A stretch of 64,000 bases of DNA from Yponomeuta sedellus (lineage: Eukaryota > Arthropoda > Insecta > Lepidoptera > Yponomeutidae). The stretch lies in the NCBI GenBank assembly GCA_934045075.1, contig OW203732.1, positions 14,548,201 to 14,612,200 on the forward strand, in the 5' to 3' direction. Position numbers and translations under genes: made by a program. This document shows, piece by piece, positions 33,445 through 41,869 of this stretch; within the stretch, counting starts at the first letter, position 1, and the number at the start of each line of letters is the position of its first letter. The notes below the pieces were generated by a model. It ran no database searches. It was not told the origin of the DNA and was given only the letters and a program-made list of their open reading frames with translations.

Positions 33445-33740
33445 GATAGATAGAGAACACTTTATCTATAGTATAAAAATGAATCGCTGAATGTGTCGGT
33501 AAGCACAAATCTCGAGAGCAGCTGAATCGATTTCGTTAATTCTTTTTTAGAATATTCCTTGAAGTACGAGGATGGTTCTTACGGACGGAAAAAAAAATAA
33601 GAATCGACTGTTAGGCGGTACGAAGTTCGCTGGGTCAGCTAGTTGTACATAAAAATGGAAATTACACAGATATTTCTTAACCTAAGAGTAAAGACGGCGG
33701 TGTTATCACTAAAAGTGATGTCTAGATTATTCTAGACAAA
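33445..33740 (-). mobile_element. LINE 3' tail split by a Helitron-like element
   Basis: Minus-oriented LINE end: TAGATAGATAGAGAACACTTTA (to 33464), then from 33643 TTGTACATAAAAATGG, ATTACACAGATATTTCTTAA. The unbroken family member at 63278-63385 reads ACACTTTATTGTACATAAAAATGG across the same point, which proves the insertion. Confidence 0.85.
33465..33642 (+). mobile_element. Helitron-like non-autonomous element (178 bp)
   Basis: Starts TC (TCTATAGTATAAAAATG) after A, ends GGTCAGCTAG before T, has a GCG...CGAA/TTCG...CGC hairpin about 12 nt before the end, and makes no target duplication. Removing it restores the LINE tail exactly as seen at 63301. These are the hallmarks of Helitron rolling-circle insertion between A and T. 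No protein is encoded. Confidence 0.85.
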
Positions 33741-34296
33741 CCTTGTATTATAGAAGCCTTATTTATATAACACAATTCCTCTAAAGCACTCCTTAGGGAG
33801 TTTATTTATTCTGTTGTTACATCTTTTCCTTGTAAAGTCTTCACCGCAAATTATTTTAATCGGCATTTAGAGTAAGAATTGTGTTTTTCTAAATAAAACC
33901 GTGTGAGTGTGAAGGAAAGTTGAGTCATATACATGTAAAAAAATTGGCAGTATAGGATTCGTTGGCTAATTACCGCGGAGTTTTAACACGGAACGCTTTT
34001 CCATGGTGTTGATTTGTAAATTTTAAATCGATTAAGAAGCTATTCATCATACTATTCATACATCAAACCACTTTTAGTCTGCTTGATTTCGATTATCTCG
34101 CGAAAAAGTACGATTTACATTACAATGTCAGCGAAAAATCGGAACAAAAAACTTGTGGTTCAAAAAGTGGTTCAGTTTGACGAGCAGAGTTACCGCTAGA
34201 ACAACTTTGCAAATTAACACATTGTACTTTGGAATAACAGCAGTACGAGTATAATAGAGTGTAGATAATGTGTCTACCCTGTACGTTACTTAAGAC
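33741..34296. other. No gene recognised
   Basis: AT-rich. No coding frame or assignable element. Confidence 0.45.
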
Positions 34297-34372
34297 TACG
34301 ACGACCTCTGTGGCGCAGCGGTAGCGCATCAGCTTACCATGCAAGAGATCCCGGGTTCGAATCCCGGCTGGG
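34297..34372 (+). mobile_element. tRNA-derived SINE, family A, 5' part
   Basis: Intact head: GTGGCGCAGCGGTAGCGC (box A) and GGGTTCGAATCCCGGC (box B). The rest of the SINE resumes at 35676 after the LINE insertion. Confidence 0.9.
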
Positions 34373-35675
34373 ATTCGAACCCGGCACACACCCGCTGGCC
34401 GTAAAGATCCACGGCCAGCTGGCGCACATCCAGAAAAACGGGGGCCTGATCCGGTTTTACTGGATCAAGGCCCACGTCGGGATCCCCGGCAACGAACGCG
34501 CGGACGAGTTGGCCAGGAGGGCGGCGCTGTCTCGCACGACGCGGCAGCCTACGACCTGTATCCCGTCTCACACGCAAAACTGCAGGTGAGACGGGAGACA
34601 GTGGCAAAGTGGCAGACCCGCTATAGCGAGTCTGCCACAGGCCGCGTCACCTCGCTGTTCTTCCCGGACGTCGCATCGGCCCACAAAGTCCTTGGCAAAT
34701 TCACAATGTGCAATGCCAAGGCGCAGCTCCTTACGGGGCACGGCGGCTTTCGAGCGTACCTCCACAGGTTTAAGCTCGCGGGGAGTCCGTCATGCATTTG
34801 CGATGACGTGACTCCCGAAACGCTGGAGCACCTGCTGGAGGAGTGTCCCCGTTTCGGAGCTGCTAGGGCCGACTGCGAGATACGCCTGGGAAGAGCGGTG
34901 AGGTGCGAGGCGTTCGCCGCCTTTATGGCTGACTCCGATAGTCGAGAAGCCTTCCTTGCCTTCGCCTTGGGGGTCGTGCGCGCGGCCTCAAGGGCGAATG
35001 GGGGCCGTCTGTAGCCCATGTGTGGCAAATGGCAAATAGGTTTGGTCGGTCCGAGCGAGAGGTGGTAGAAGTACCGTTATCTTATTTTAATCTTAACTAA
35101 TTTTATACCGAACCCCGGCGCCTTGCTTGTGACTACTCGTCGGAGTAGACAGAGATAAGGCGCCGGGGGGAATTTTAAGGTATTTGACATATTGAAATTC
35201 TATTTTATACAGTGCTCTTAGAAATCTAATTGTACTTGGGTTTAATTCAAATTTGCTTATTTATTTTTATTTTAATTAACTTTCACGGCTAATCAATATT
35301 ATGTAAATGGGTTTTAAATATGTAAAAAAAAAAAAAAAACATATACATAAAAGAAAGAAAGAACAAAAAAAAAAAAGACAAAAAAAAAACAAAACAAAAA
35401 AAAAAAAGGAAAAGAAAGAATAAAAAAAAAAAACCATTAGATTATGTAATGATAACTTAAATCTTTATACTAGAATAATTAATAAACCTTTATACTAGAA
35501 TAATAATTAATTAAAAACGAACCATAATTACAAGGTAGTAGCTTAAGGTTATAACTGAAATTGTATCACTTATATAGTACGTTAATTATACCCAAGACAC
35601 TGGAATTTTATAAACACTAATGACATAAAGGTTGCCACAGAATTAATAGTGGCAGTACCTTATTAAAAAAAAAAA
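34373..35675 (+). mobile_element. R1/I-type LINE, 5' truncated, inserted in the SINE
   Basis: Flanked by ATCCCGGCTGGG (34361-34372 and 35676-35687), a 12-bp target duplication, and ending in an A-run. After the stop at 35012 a 3' UTR with a long impure A-rich tract (35320-35435) leads to the terminal poly(A). Its first 12 bases, ATTCGAACCCGG, are not LINE sequence: they are an inverted copy of the SINE target just upstream. Confidence 0.85.
34389..35014 (+). pseudogene. R1/I-type LINE polyprotein C-terminus, frameshifted
   Basis: The first part (34389 to about 34540) reads as an RNase H end: FYWIKAHVGIPGNERADELA, then RRAALS. A one-base loss near 34541-34546 shifts the frame. The second part reads AAYDLYPVSHAKLQ, RRETVAKWQTRYSE, LLTGHGGFRAYLHRFKL, then a Cys/His cluster CICDDVTPETLEHLLEEC, and stops at 35012-35014. 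In the family the Cys/His cluster follows the reverse transcriptase and RNase H. No reverse transcriptase remains, and the frameshift makes the fragment inactive. The GC-rich coding segment contrasts sharply with the AT-rich surroundings. Confidence 0.8.
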
Positions 35676-35845
35676 AATCCCGGCTGGGGACTAAAATAAC
35701 CTTAGGTCTTGGATGTTTAAATGTTTGTGACGTCGTTGTTTCTGTTTGCCTCGACACAGGGTATCCTAGTGTGGGGCCAGAAGCAATGTATGTATGTAAA
35801 TGTTATGTTATGATTAAGTACGCCATTGTACCAATGTGTTTTGTG
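35676..35845 (+). mobile_element. tRNA-derived SINE, family A, 3' part
   Basis: Resumes at ATCCCGGCTGGGGAC and continues with AGGTCTTGGATGTTTAAATG and GGCCAGAAGCAATGTATGTATG. With 34297-34372 it makes one SINE. Confidence 0.9.
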
Positions 35846-35925
35846 CAATAAATCATTTTAATAATAACAATATATAGATAGCACCGCACTATATCGAATG
35901 CTATTAATAGACTAAAATTCTCTAT

Positions 35926-36120
35926 ATTCTTTTTAATGCACTAACCCATCACTGCCTGTACGTAATACCTACAGAGAGTATTGTAAAGAGGTTTGAAATT
36001 TCACTGATGCCGGTGAATCGCCCATTAGCTCAGTTGATAGAGCGTTGGCACGGATAGCCAGAGGTCGCGGGTTCGAATCCCGGAATGGGCGGAATTTTTA
36101 ACCTCTAAATAGGTTTTCAA
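35926..36120 (+). mobile_element. tRNA-derived SINE, family C
   Basis: The tRNA-like core at 36020-36091 folds into a full cloverleaf: acceptor GCCCATT / AATGGGC, D-arm GCTC...GAGC, anticodon stem around ACGGATA, T-arm CGGGTTCGAATCCCG. The anticodon loop has C where U33 should be, so it is not a normal tRNA. Upstream is the family outer end TTTTTAATGCACTAACCC, then CCTGTACGTAATACC. Downstream is GGAATTTTTAACCTCTAAATAGG. Confidence 0.85.
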
Positions 36121-36478
36121 TTCTCGAATCGAAAGTTGCATAGGTTTAACAGAGAAATGCAATAGGAATGGCCTCACAATAAAAGATGAACTTCTGCAAA
36201 TCCAATCAAGCATAACGTACTCGTATGTAGCTATTTCTTATGGCACCGAAACTACGCCCGAGATATTTTGGAGATAGTTTCTCCGTAACATCTGCCATTG
36301 TATTTCCTTACCCAAACAAGGTTCATCAACCAAGTATTCAGCGGTAAACGACCGTCTATTGTACCTAACGCAGTCGGTAGATTGCACGTTAATTGACAGT
36401 AAACACTCAACTGAACAGAACTATCCTCTGAAGGTAATGGTCGAACGAGACTGGATGGATTGTGTCTTTAGCTGCATG
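36121..36478. other. No gene recognised
   Basis: No coding frame or assignable element. Confidence 0.45.
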
Positions 36479-36630
36479 TACAGTCACGAGCACTAACACA
36501 ATGTTAGTTGCATGCATATGCACCTCAGTACCTTGTCAAAGTCAATATAGTCAATTTCTCATGCATCGGGCCACAAGGGGTGAATGTGACAAGGTTCTAA
36601 CGTCTTTACATGTTGGTGCAGGCGACTGTA
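36479..36630. mobile_element. Tc1/mariner-like MITE
   Basis: 152 bp with ends TACAGTCACGAGCACTAACA and TGTTGGTGCAGGCGACTGTA, which form imperfect inverted repeats (CAGTCxCxxGCACxAACA) bounded by TA. The interior (TTGTCAAAGTCAATATAG, GTGACAAGGTTCTAACG) matches 22088-22215. Non-coding. Confidence 0.75.
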
Positions 36631-36837
36631 TAGAACTTTAAATACCCGTTACCGTCGTCGGTTGTTCCACGTAGGTGCCTTGACTCTACACGCGATTGGC
36701 CCCGGGGATCTATTATGTAAGAATCATAGACTGTCATGCTGTATGTACATCTATTTGATGTTATGTTTTAACAAACACCTTACCATGACTTGAATGTACC
36801 TAATGCTATGTCTATAATGGTGTTTTGTTAATCTTTT

Positions 36838-36893
36838 GATATTAACCTTTGTATGTCCCCACTGCTGGGGCACGGGTCTTTTCCCGCGTCGCA
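36838..36893 (-). mobile_element. 5S-headed SINE, very short 3' fragment
   Basis: GATATTAACCTTTGTATGTC CCCACTGCTGGGGCACGGGT covers only the last roughly 55 bp of the SINE. Its truncated 5' side runs directly into a perfect palindrome (36887-36927). Confidence 0.8.
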
Positions 36894-36927
36894 GCGACGG
36901 ATGTACCTTACATCCGTCGCTGCGACG
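36887..36927. repeat. Perfect 19-bp hairpin, 3-nt loop
   Basis: CGTCGCAGCGACGGATGTA (36887-36905), loop CCT, then its exact complement (36909-36927). It starts within SINE sequence at the truncation point. Confidence 0.9.
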
Positions 36928-37639
36928 GTTCATCTTTAGTAATAAATAAATATCCACTGGGTTGTCTGACGACGACGTTTTTTTAGCTACTTGACTGTCG
37001 TCGATTTCTACTTTTTCAAGTTACTCCAGCTGTTAAATTGCATACATATTTTGGCACTTTGGAAACGTGAAGAGGCCTTATCATCCCCAAATGCTTTTTG
37101 CTACTGGCAACCAGTTGTTTTTTTTCTAAATACTGAAAAACTTTTCTGAAACTAAGAAGGATGCAACACTCATTCTCCTTAAGTGGTTTATGTGCCCGTC
37201 CTTGACGGGAAGGGTTAAGTCAAGTTTTCCTTATTGTATTCGTATCTTCCTTAAATTGTTCATCAGTAATGAGTAGGCACACTTTTTGACAAATAAAATT
37301 ACAGACATATACGACATAGTTTTGTTGCAAAGCAGTTTTTGTAACAAAAGTCATCAAACCTAACAAACTAATTGAAATCGGAAATCGGTATTGAAATACC
37401 TAGATATGATGATTGATGATGGTGTTTGGGAGCTGTGTTGCCACAAACAGATATAGCGTAAGACTTTTTATCAATACCCGTATTTTTAACAAAAATGTGT
37501 GTAAAATTCGACTTCGGATTCATTAATAGAAAATGGTTTAGAAAATGCTTAATGGTCCCACGACCGAGAGCCTAGGCACGGACCTGAGATTACTTTTACT
37601 ATTATTATACTATATTGCACACTAAATATTAAAAATGAC
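36928..37639. other. No gene recognised
   Basis: AT-rich. No coding frame or assignable element before the LINE at 37640. Confidence 0.45.
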
Positions 37640-37731
37640 ATTACATAAGAAAAAACATGTACAAAAACGAGCTTATCTCTGTAAGAGATTTCGTCCCGCA
37701 AACCTTGGAGAGTCCAAGCAGCATTAGAAAA

Positions 37732-37790
37732 CGATTAGATGGCATTCATGCCAAAAATGGCTGTTTTTGCCATGAATGCTGTCTAATCTT
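37732..37790. repeat. Imperfect palindrome inside the LINE frame
   Basis: GATTAGATGGCATTCATGCC (37733-) faces GGCAAAAACAGCC-type complement ending GCTGTCTAATC (to 37789), about 28 bp per arm with a few mismatches. The frame reads through it. Confidence 0.75.
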
Positions 37791-39187
37791 GTCACAAGAC
37801 TCTTCTCCAGCTCTTGCTGAAAGTACTTTGAAAGACAATGTCCCCCCATGCCATCACGATTTTTTGTTCGACTATATTGAAGCCCATACCGTGATTAAAT
37901 CGTTTAAAAAGCTAAAGCTTAAAAAAACTGAGGACTTATGGGGTATGTCGGTAACAGTAGTTAGCTCAGTAATCGATACCCTAGCACCCCATTTAGCCAG
38001 AATCTTTAACAAATGTTTAGATGAGGGTATATTCCCTGATCTATTGAAATATAGTAGGCTCGTTCCTTTATTTAAAAGTGGTGATAAGCAAGATCCCACA
38101 AATTTCAGACCAGTCTCAGTTCTACCCGTTTTGAGTAAAATATTCGAGAAGATAGTTCTAGGTCAGCTGCTTACACATTTCAATGACTATCAACTTCTCC
38201 ATGGTCAGCAATTCGGCTTTACGCAAGGGCGCTCTACAACAGACGCCGGCGTCATGTTAGTTAAACATATATTTAGTGCATGGGAAGAGCGCAAGGATGC
38301 TATAGGCGTATTCTGTGACTTGTCGAAAGCATTTGATTGCGTTGACCATAAAACACTTCTTTTAAAATTAAAGCACTATGGTATAAACGGGAATAGCCTA
38401 AAACTTATAACATCATATTTAGAAGGGAGAGTTCAAAGAGCTGATATAAATAGAACTAAATCTTCAGGGTAAGAGGTCAGGATAGGAGTGCCACAGAGAT
38501 CAATTTTGGGGCCGTTCCTCTTCCTCGTATATGTAAATGATTTGCCGTTCATGGTTCAAAATATGTCAGAGATAGTATTATTTGCAGATGACACGTCACT
38601 TATTTTTAAAATTAAGAGACAAGAAAATGACCTTGACAATACAAATAATGCTCTCTCTCGGGTACTAAATTGGTTTACTTCTAATAATTTATTGTTAAAT
38701 TCAAAAAAAGACGAAATGTATAAAGTTCACTCTTCCAAATGTCAAAACGGTAGACAGCAATGTTTTACTGGGGAATGACAAATTAGACCTTGTGAATGAA
38801 ACTGTATTTCTAGGTATCACAATTGATGCAAAGCTTCAATGGAGTCCTCATATAGAAAAATTAGCAAATAGGCTTAGTTCAGCAGCATTTGCAGTCAAAA
38901 GAATTAGGGAACTAACTGACGTCGCAACTGCTAGGCTTGTTTATTTTAGTTACTTCCATAGTCTTATGTCCTATGGCATACTACTGTGGGGACGGGCAGC
39001 AGACATTGAGACCATCTTCGTCTTGCAGAAGAGAGCGATCAGATTCATTTATAGGCTGGGTAGTAGAGATTCGTTAAGAGATTTCTTTAAAGAAACTAAC
39101 ATCCTGACAGTTGCCAGTCAGTATACATATGAAAACATTATGTACGTTAGGAAAAATATCAGTAACTTTAAAACTTTAGGTTAAACG

Positions 39188-39234
39188 TTATGTTTATTCT
39201 AACATAAAAAAAGTTTATGTTAGAATAAACATAA
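39188..39234. repeat. Perfect 21-bp hairpin inside the LINE, 5-nt loop
   Basis: TTATGTTTATTCTAACATAAA (21 bp, 39188-39208), loop AAAAG, exact complement 39214-39234. The LINE sequence appears to continue after it (ACTTTTGTTCCC), so one arm is probably an added inverted copy. Confidence 0.85.
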
Positions 39235-39965
39235 ACTTTTGTTCCCACTATTTAGGCTGGCAAAGGTTAATACATCCTTCATGGGGCATTGTATACGCTT
39301 CTATAATAAAATCCTTGAAGATATATTAAGCTTGCCTGAATCGCGGTTCAAAAAATATGTTTAGCACACTTTGTGCCAAAAGGGCTACTATAACATAAAG
39401 GATTATTTAGATGACAATGAGGTCTGGAATGAAAGTAGTACAATATGAGTTCTATGTTTAAAATAATTATGTAAACTATGTTAATTAAGGACTTTTGAAA
39501 AGACTAAGTTAGGAGTTTTTTTGTAAATTTTTTCTCCTAAATGATCTAGATTTTGAAATGGACACCTAGTTTGAATTGTAACGTTCATTAAGCCGCAGTT
39601 TCTGTGCTACTTTGAATAAAACCTTTTCATTTCATTTCATTTCAAGGATTTTAATATTATTTTTGAACTTTTTAATATTAATTCCAATTTGCTTTACTTT
39701 GAAACAGGTTACGTAGATTCCACGCTTCCCGAACTATTCCGTTATTCAAATGCGCATACCGTAAAGCACCTAATAAAAAAGGTATAAAAAGTACCAAACG
39801 AGTTTTTAAACTTTTAGAAAGTTAACCGCAGTTATTGATTGGACGGGTATTGTCTAGCTACGCGGGACAAATAGAAAAAAATGTCAAGCGGGCCAAAGTT
39901 GGCTCGCCTAGTCGCTTTGGAGGTTGCTTAGTGGAGGGGACACACCAAGCGCACTAGCAAATGGA

Positions 39966-40206
39966 GAAATAAATAAATATTCATGGACATATTACACAGA
40001 TCTCGTTAGCGCCTATACTAAGTACAACTAAATGACTTGTGTTATAGGTGCTAACTCGGCGATAGATTTAATACAATAAATACATAGATAACATCCAAGA
40101 CCCGAGACAAACTAGAAAAGTTCGTTTCCTAGTTTGACCCGGCCGGGGATCGAACCCGAGACCTTCGGTTTTACAGTCAGCGTGCCAAACCGCTGCGCCA
40201 CCGAGT
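39966..40206 (-). mobile_element. tRNA-derived SINE, family B
   Basis: Minus copy of 13002-13225. Complement of box B GGGGATCGAACCCGAGACC near 40144, complement of box A near 40188-40204, AATAAATAAATATTC tail on the left. Confidence 0.85.
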
Positions 40207-40216
40207 TCGAGACTTT

Positions 40217-40262
40217 GTGATGTACATCGAAGTGTCATAGTTAACCATGAATTGTAGTTCTT
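40217..40262. repeat. Half copy of a palindromic MITE
   Basis: GATGTACATCGAAGTGTCATA / GTTAACCATGAATTGTAGTTC matches one arm of the inverted repeat at 54348-54490. Other halves lie at 11375-11400 and 46395-46435. Confidence 0.55.
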
Positions 40263-40494
40263 AGGAACAGGTCCCTGCCTGGGCCTACTACGACGCTAGT
40301 CGCGCGATTTAAATTGCGACATTAATTGTCAAATTCTGAGTATATTATTTTTAACCCGTGCTAAGCCATCGCCACCGAGGCCGTCTAAAATACCGAGAAA
40401 GAATACAGTGTATGTTTTATTGATTGTTTATTTATTATTTTACTAGCTATGCTCCGCGGTGTTACCCACAGCTTATTAGAGAAAATATATTTTT

Positions 40495-40740
40495 CATTAA
40501 CAGTAATAGTTATGTGTTATACAAGAGTGCAAAGTTGCTTTTTAACCGTGTGTTCAATTTTGATGACCGAGCAAGCGAAGGATCCTAAAATTGAATCACG
40601 AGCGCAGCGAGTGATTCAAAATTTGAATCCTGAGCGTTAGCGAGGGAATCAAAAGAGCACGAGTTGAAAAATCTTTGCACTCGAGTGCAACACGTAACTT
40701 TTCATTCCACCTCAGCGAGGAAATGACTAAATGCAAAAAA
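40495..40740. mobile_element. Inverted-repeat MITE-like segment
   Basis: ACAAGAGTGCAAAGTTGC near 40522 faces CTTTGCACTCGAGTGC near 40674, and GAGCGCAGCGAGTGATTCAA faces a related GAATCACGAGCGCAGCG. AT-rich with 'gagcgcagcgag' type repeats, non-coding. Confidence 0.5.
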
Positions 40741-40846
40741 AAAACGTTAACAATCACAAGATAGTACACTTTTATTTCAGTTTAGGTATTAATTACTACA
40801 TTATGTATGACAGGTAAGTTTTACAGAACAATCTTTAAATTATCAC

Positions 40847-41328
40847 AAAATAATACTAAGGTATAATTAAGAAAATTTTAAAGTAACGTTGCTACAGTTA
40901 TTTAAATTGAGTGTAATATTTTTTTAATTCACAAACTTGGTGCACACGATGTTCTAAATTCAATTTACTTTATCCTCTAGAGAATAAAAACGGCTTTTCC
41001 ACTCAGATATTGAAGATTAAAAATACTCTTTCCGAGATGGTGGGATGAAAAATATATTTTCCCCCACTAAAACGTAAACATAACAAAATAATAACAAAAT
41101 AATACTAAGGAATAATTAAGAAAATTTTAAAGTAACGTTGCTACAGTTATTTAAATTGAGTGTAATATTTTTTTAATTCACAAACTTGGTGCACACGATG
41201 TTCTAAATTCAATTTACTTTATCCTCTAGAGAATAAAAACGGCTTTCCCACTCAGATATTGAAGATTAAAAATACTCTTTCCGAGATGGTGGGATAAAAA
41301 ATATATTTTCCCCCACTAAAACGTAAAC
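40847..41328 (+). repeat. Tandem duplication, 249-bp unit
   Basis: Copy 1 40847-41095, copy 2 41096-41328. They differ at only about three positions over the shared roughly 233 bp (TATAATTAAG vs AATAATTAAG, CTTTTCCAC vs CTTTCCCAC, GGGATGAAA vs GGGATAAAA). No coding frame. A recent duplication inside the Helitron-like element. Confidence 0.9.
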
Positions 41329-41547
41329 GTGTTAATCCAGGGTGTCCAGGTAACTCCATAACTTCCCCTAACTTCTATTAAAATCGCTCCAGCCGTTTAC
41401 ATGAGAAGAAGTAACAAACATACACTCTCACAAACTTTCGCGTTTATACGAGTGTGATTTTATGTGATACGATTTATTCGGTCGTTTGGGCGAGGGTTTT
41501 GCCTTGCAGTGGGAGACCCATATTATGAAGGCGTCATAAAAAAAACC

Positions 41548-41578
41548 TAAGCGCGAAGCGCCGAACCGAGTGATTATA
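41548..41578 (+). mobile_element. 5S-headed SINE, 5' part (split by copia)
   Basis: CTAAGCGCGAAGCGCCGAACCGAGTGATTATA is the SINE head up to the copia insertion. The remainder starts at 46006. ATAAAAAAAA just left (about 41537-41546) and right of the SINE (46343-46352) may be its target duplication. Confidence 0.8.
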
Positions 41579-41767
41579 TGTTAAAAAGAAAAGTTTAACA
41601 TTTAAATTAGTCTATGATTTTTAGTGTTTTTTTCTTAAAACGGCCACAGGTGGCGCTAGGTTGCTGGGTGACGAAGTTTTCTTGTTGTGCAAAATTAGGA
41701 AATAAAACATTACCTACTGTGAAAGAAATCTCAAGCTTTTACTAAGAGAAACCCATATACCTCAATT
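41579..41767 (+). repeat. Copia 5' LTR
   Basis: TGTTAAAAAGAAAAG ... ACCTCAATT, 189 bp. Contains AATAAA (in GGAAATAAAACATT), a likely polyadenylation signal. It does not end in the usual CA; the boundary is fixed by the target duplication and by the binding site that begins right after it. Confidence 0.95.
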
Positions 41768-41781
41768 GGTTATGGGCCCAG
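41767..41781 (+). promoter_or_regulatory. Primer-binding site, half initiator tRNA-Met
   Basis: TGGTTATGGGCCCAG directly at the LTR boundary is complementary to the anticodon arm of insect initiator tRNA-Met. Drosophila copia is likewise primed by an internal cut of that tRNA, not its 3' CCA end. Confidence 0.85.
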
Positions 41782-41869
41782 GAAACTCTGGAACTTAGAG
41801 AACAGAAGAAAACAGCAAAGAATAAGTTATAGTCGCCGTCAGAAAAATTGCACGTTTGATAACCTCAAA

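Larger units (their letters stand above)
37640..39650 (+). pseudogene. Jockey/CR1-type LINE reverse transcriptase, broken
   Basis: 5'-truncated non-LTR element (no endonuclease seen). The first frame, 37657-38469, contains a linker and RT motifs: RLVPLFKSGDKQDPTNFRPV, LGQLLTHFNDYQL, GQQFGFTQGRSTTDAGV, and VFCDLSKAFDCVDHKTLL with the first catalytic Asp. An in-frame TAA (38470-38472) interrupts it, then the same frame resumes: GVPQRSILGPFLFLVYVNDL (R where the family has G) and LFADDTSLIF, the FADD box. A frameshift near 38702-38720 moves the rest to the third frame: VFLGITIDAKLQWSPHIEKL, LWGRAADIETIFVLQKRAIR. The 3' end is AATAAAACC followed by four TTTCA units at about 39629-39648. It has at least one nonsense codon, one frameshift and two internal palindromes, so it is inactive. 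Confidence 0.85.
40443..41457 (-). mobile_element. Helitron-like element carrying internal inserts
   Basis: Minus-strand ends match 46942-47142: the 3' end ...GTAACACCGCGGAGCATAGCTAG at 40443 next to plus-strand A, and the 5' end TCACACTCGTATAAACGCG at 41457. The element's own sequence occupies about 40443-40485 and 41331-41457. Between lie an inverted-repeat MITE-like segment and a tandem duplication, so the element is 1015 bp rather than about 200. Confidence 0.7.

Noticed and set aside
34621..35028. 135-aa minus-strand frame in GC-rich DNA
   Set aside because: Shadow of the plus-strand LINE polyprotein, which has clear family motifs.
36020..36091. Functional tRNA gene
   Set aside because: The cloverleaf is complete, but the anticodon loop lacks U33 and the unit is repeated many times inside a SINE.
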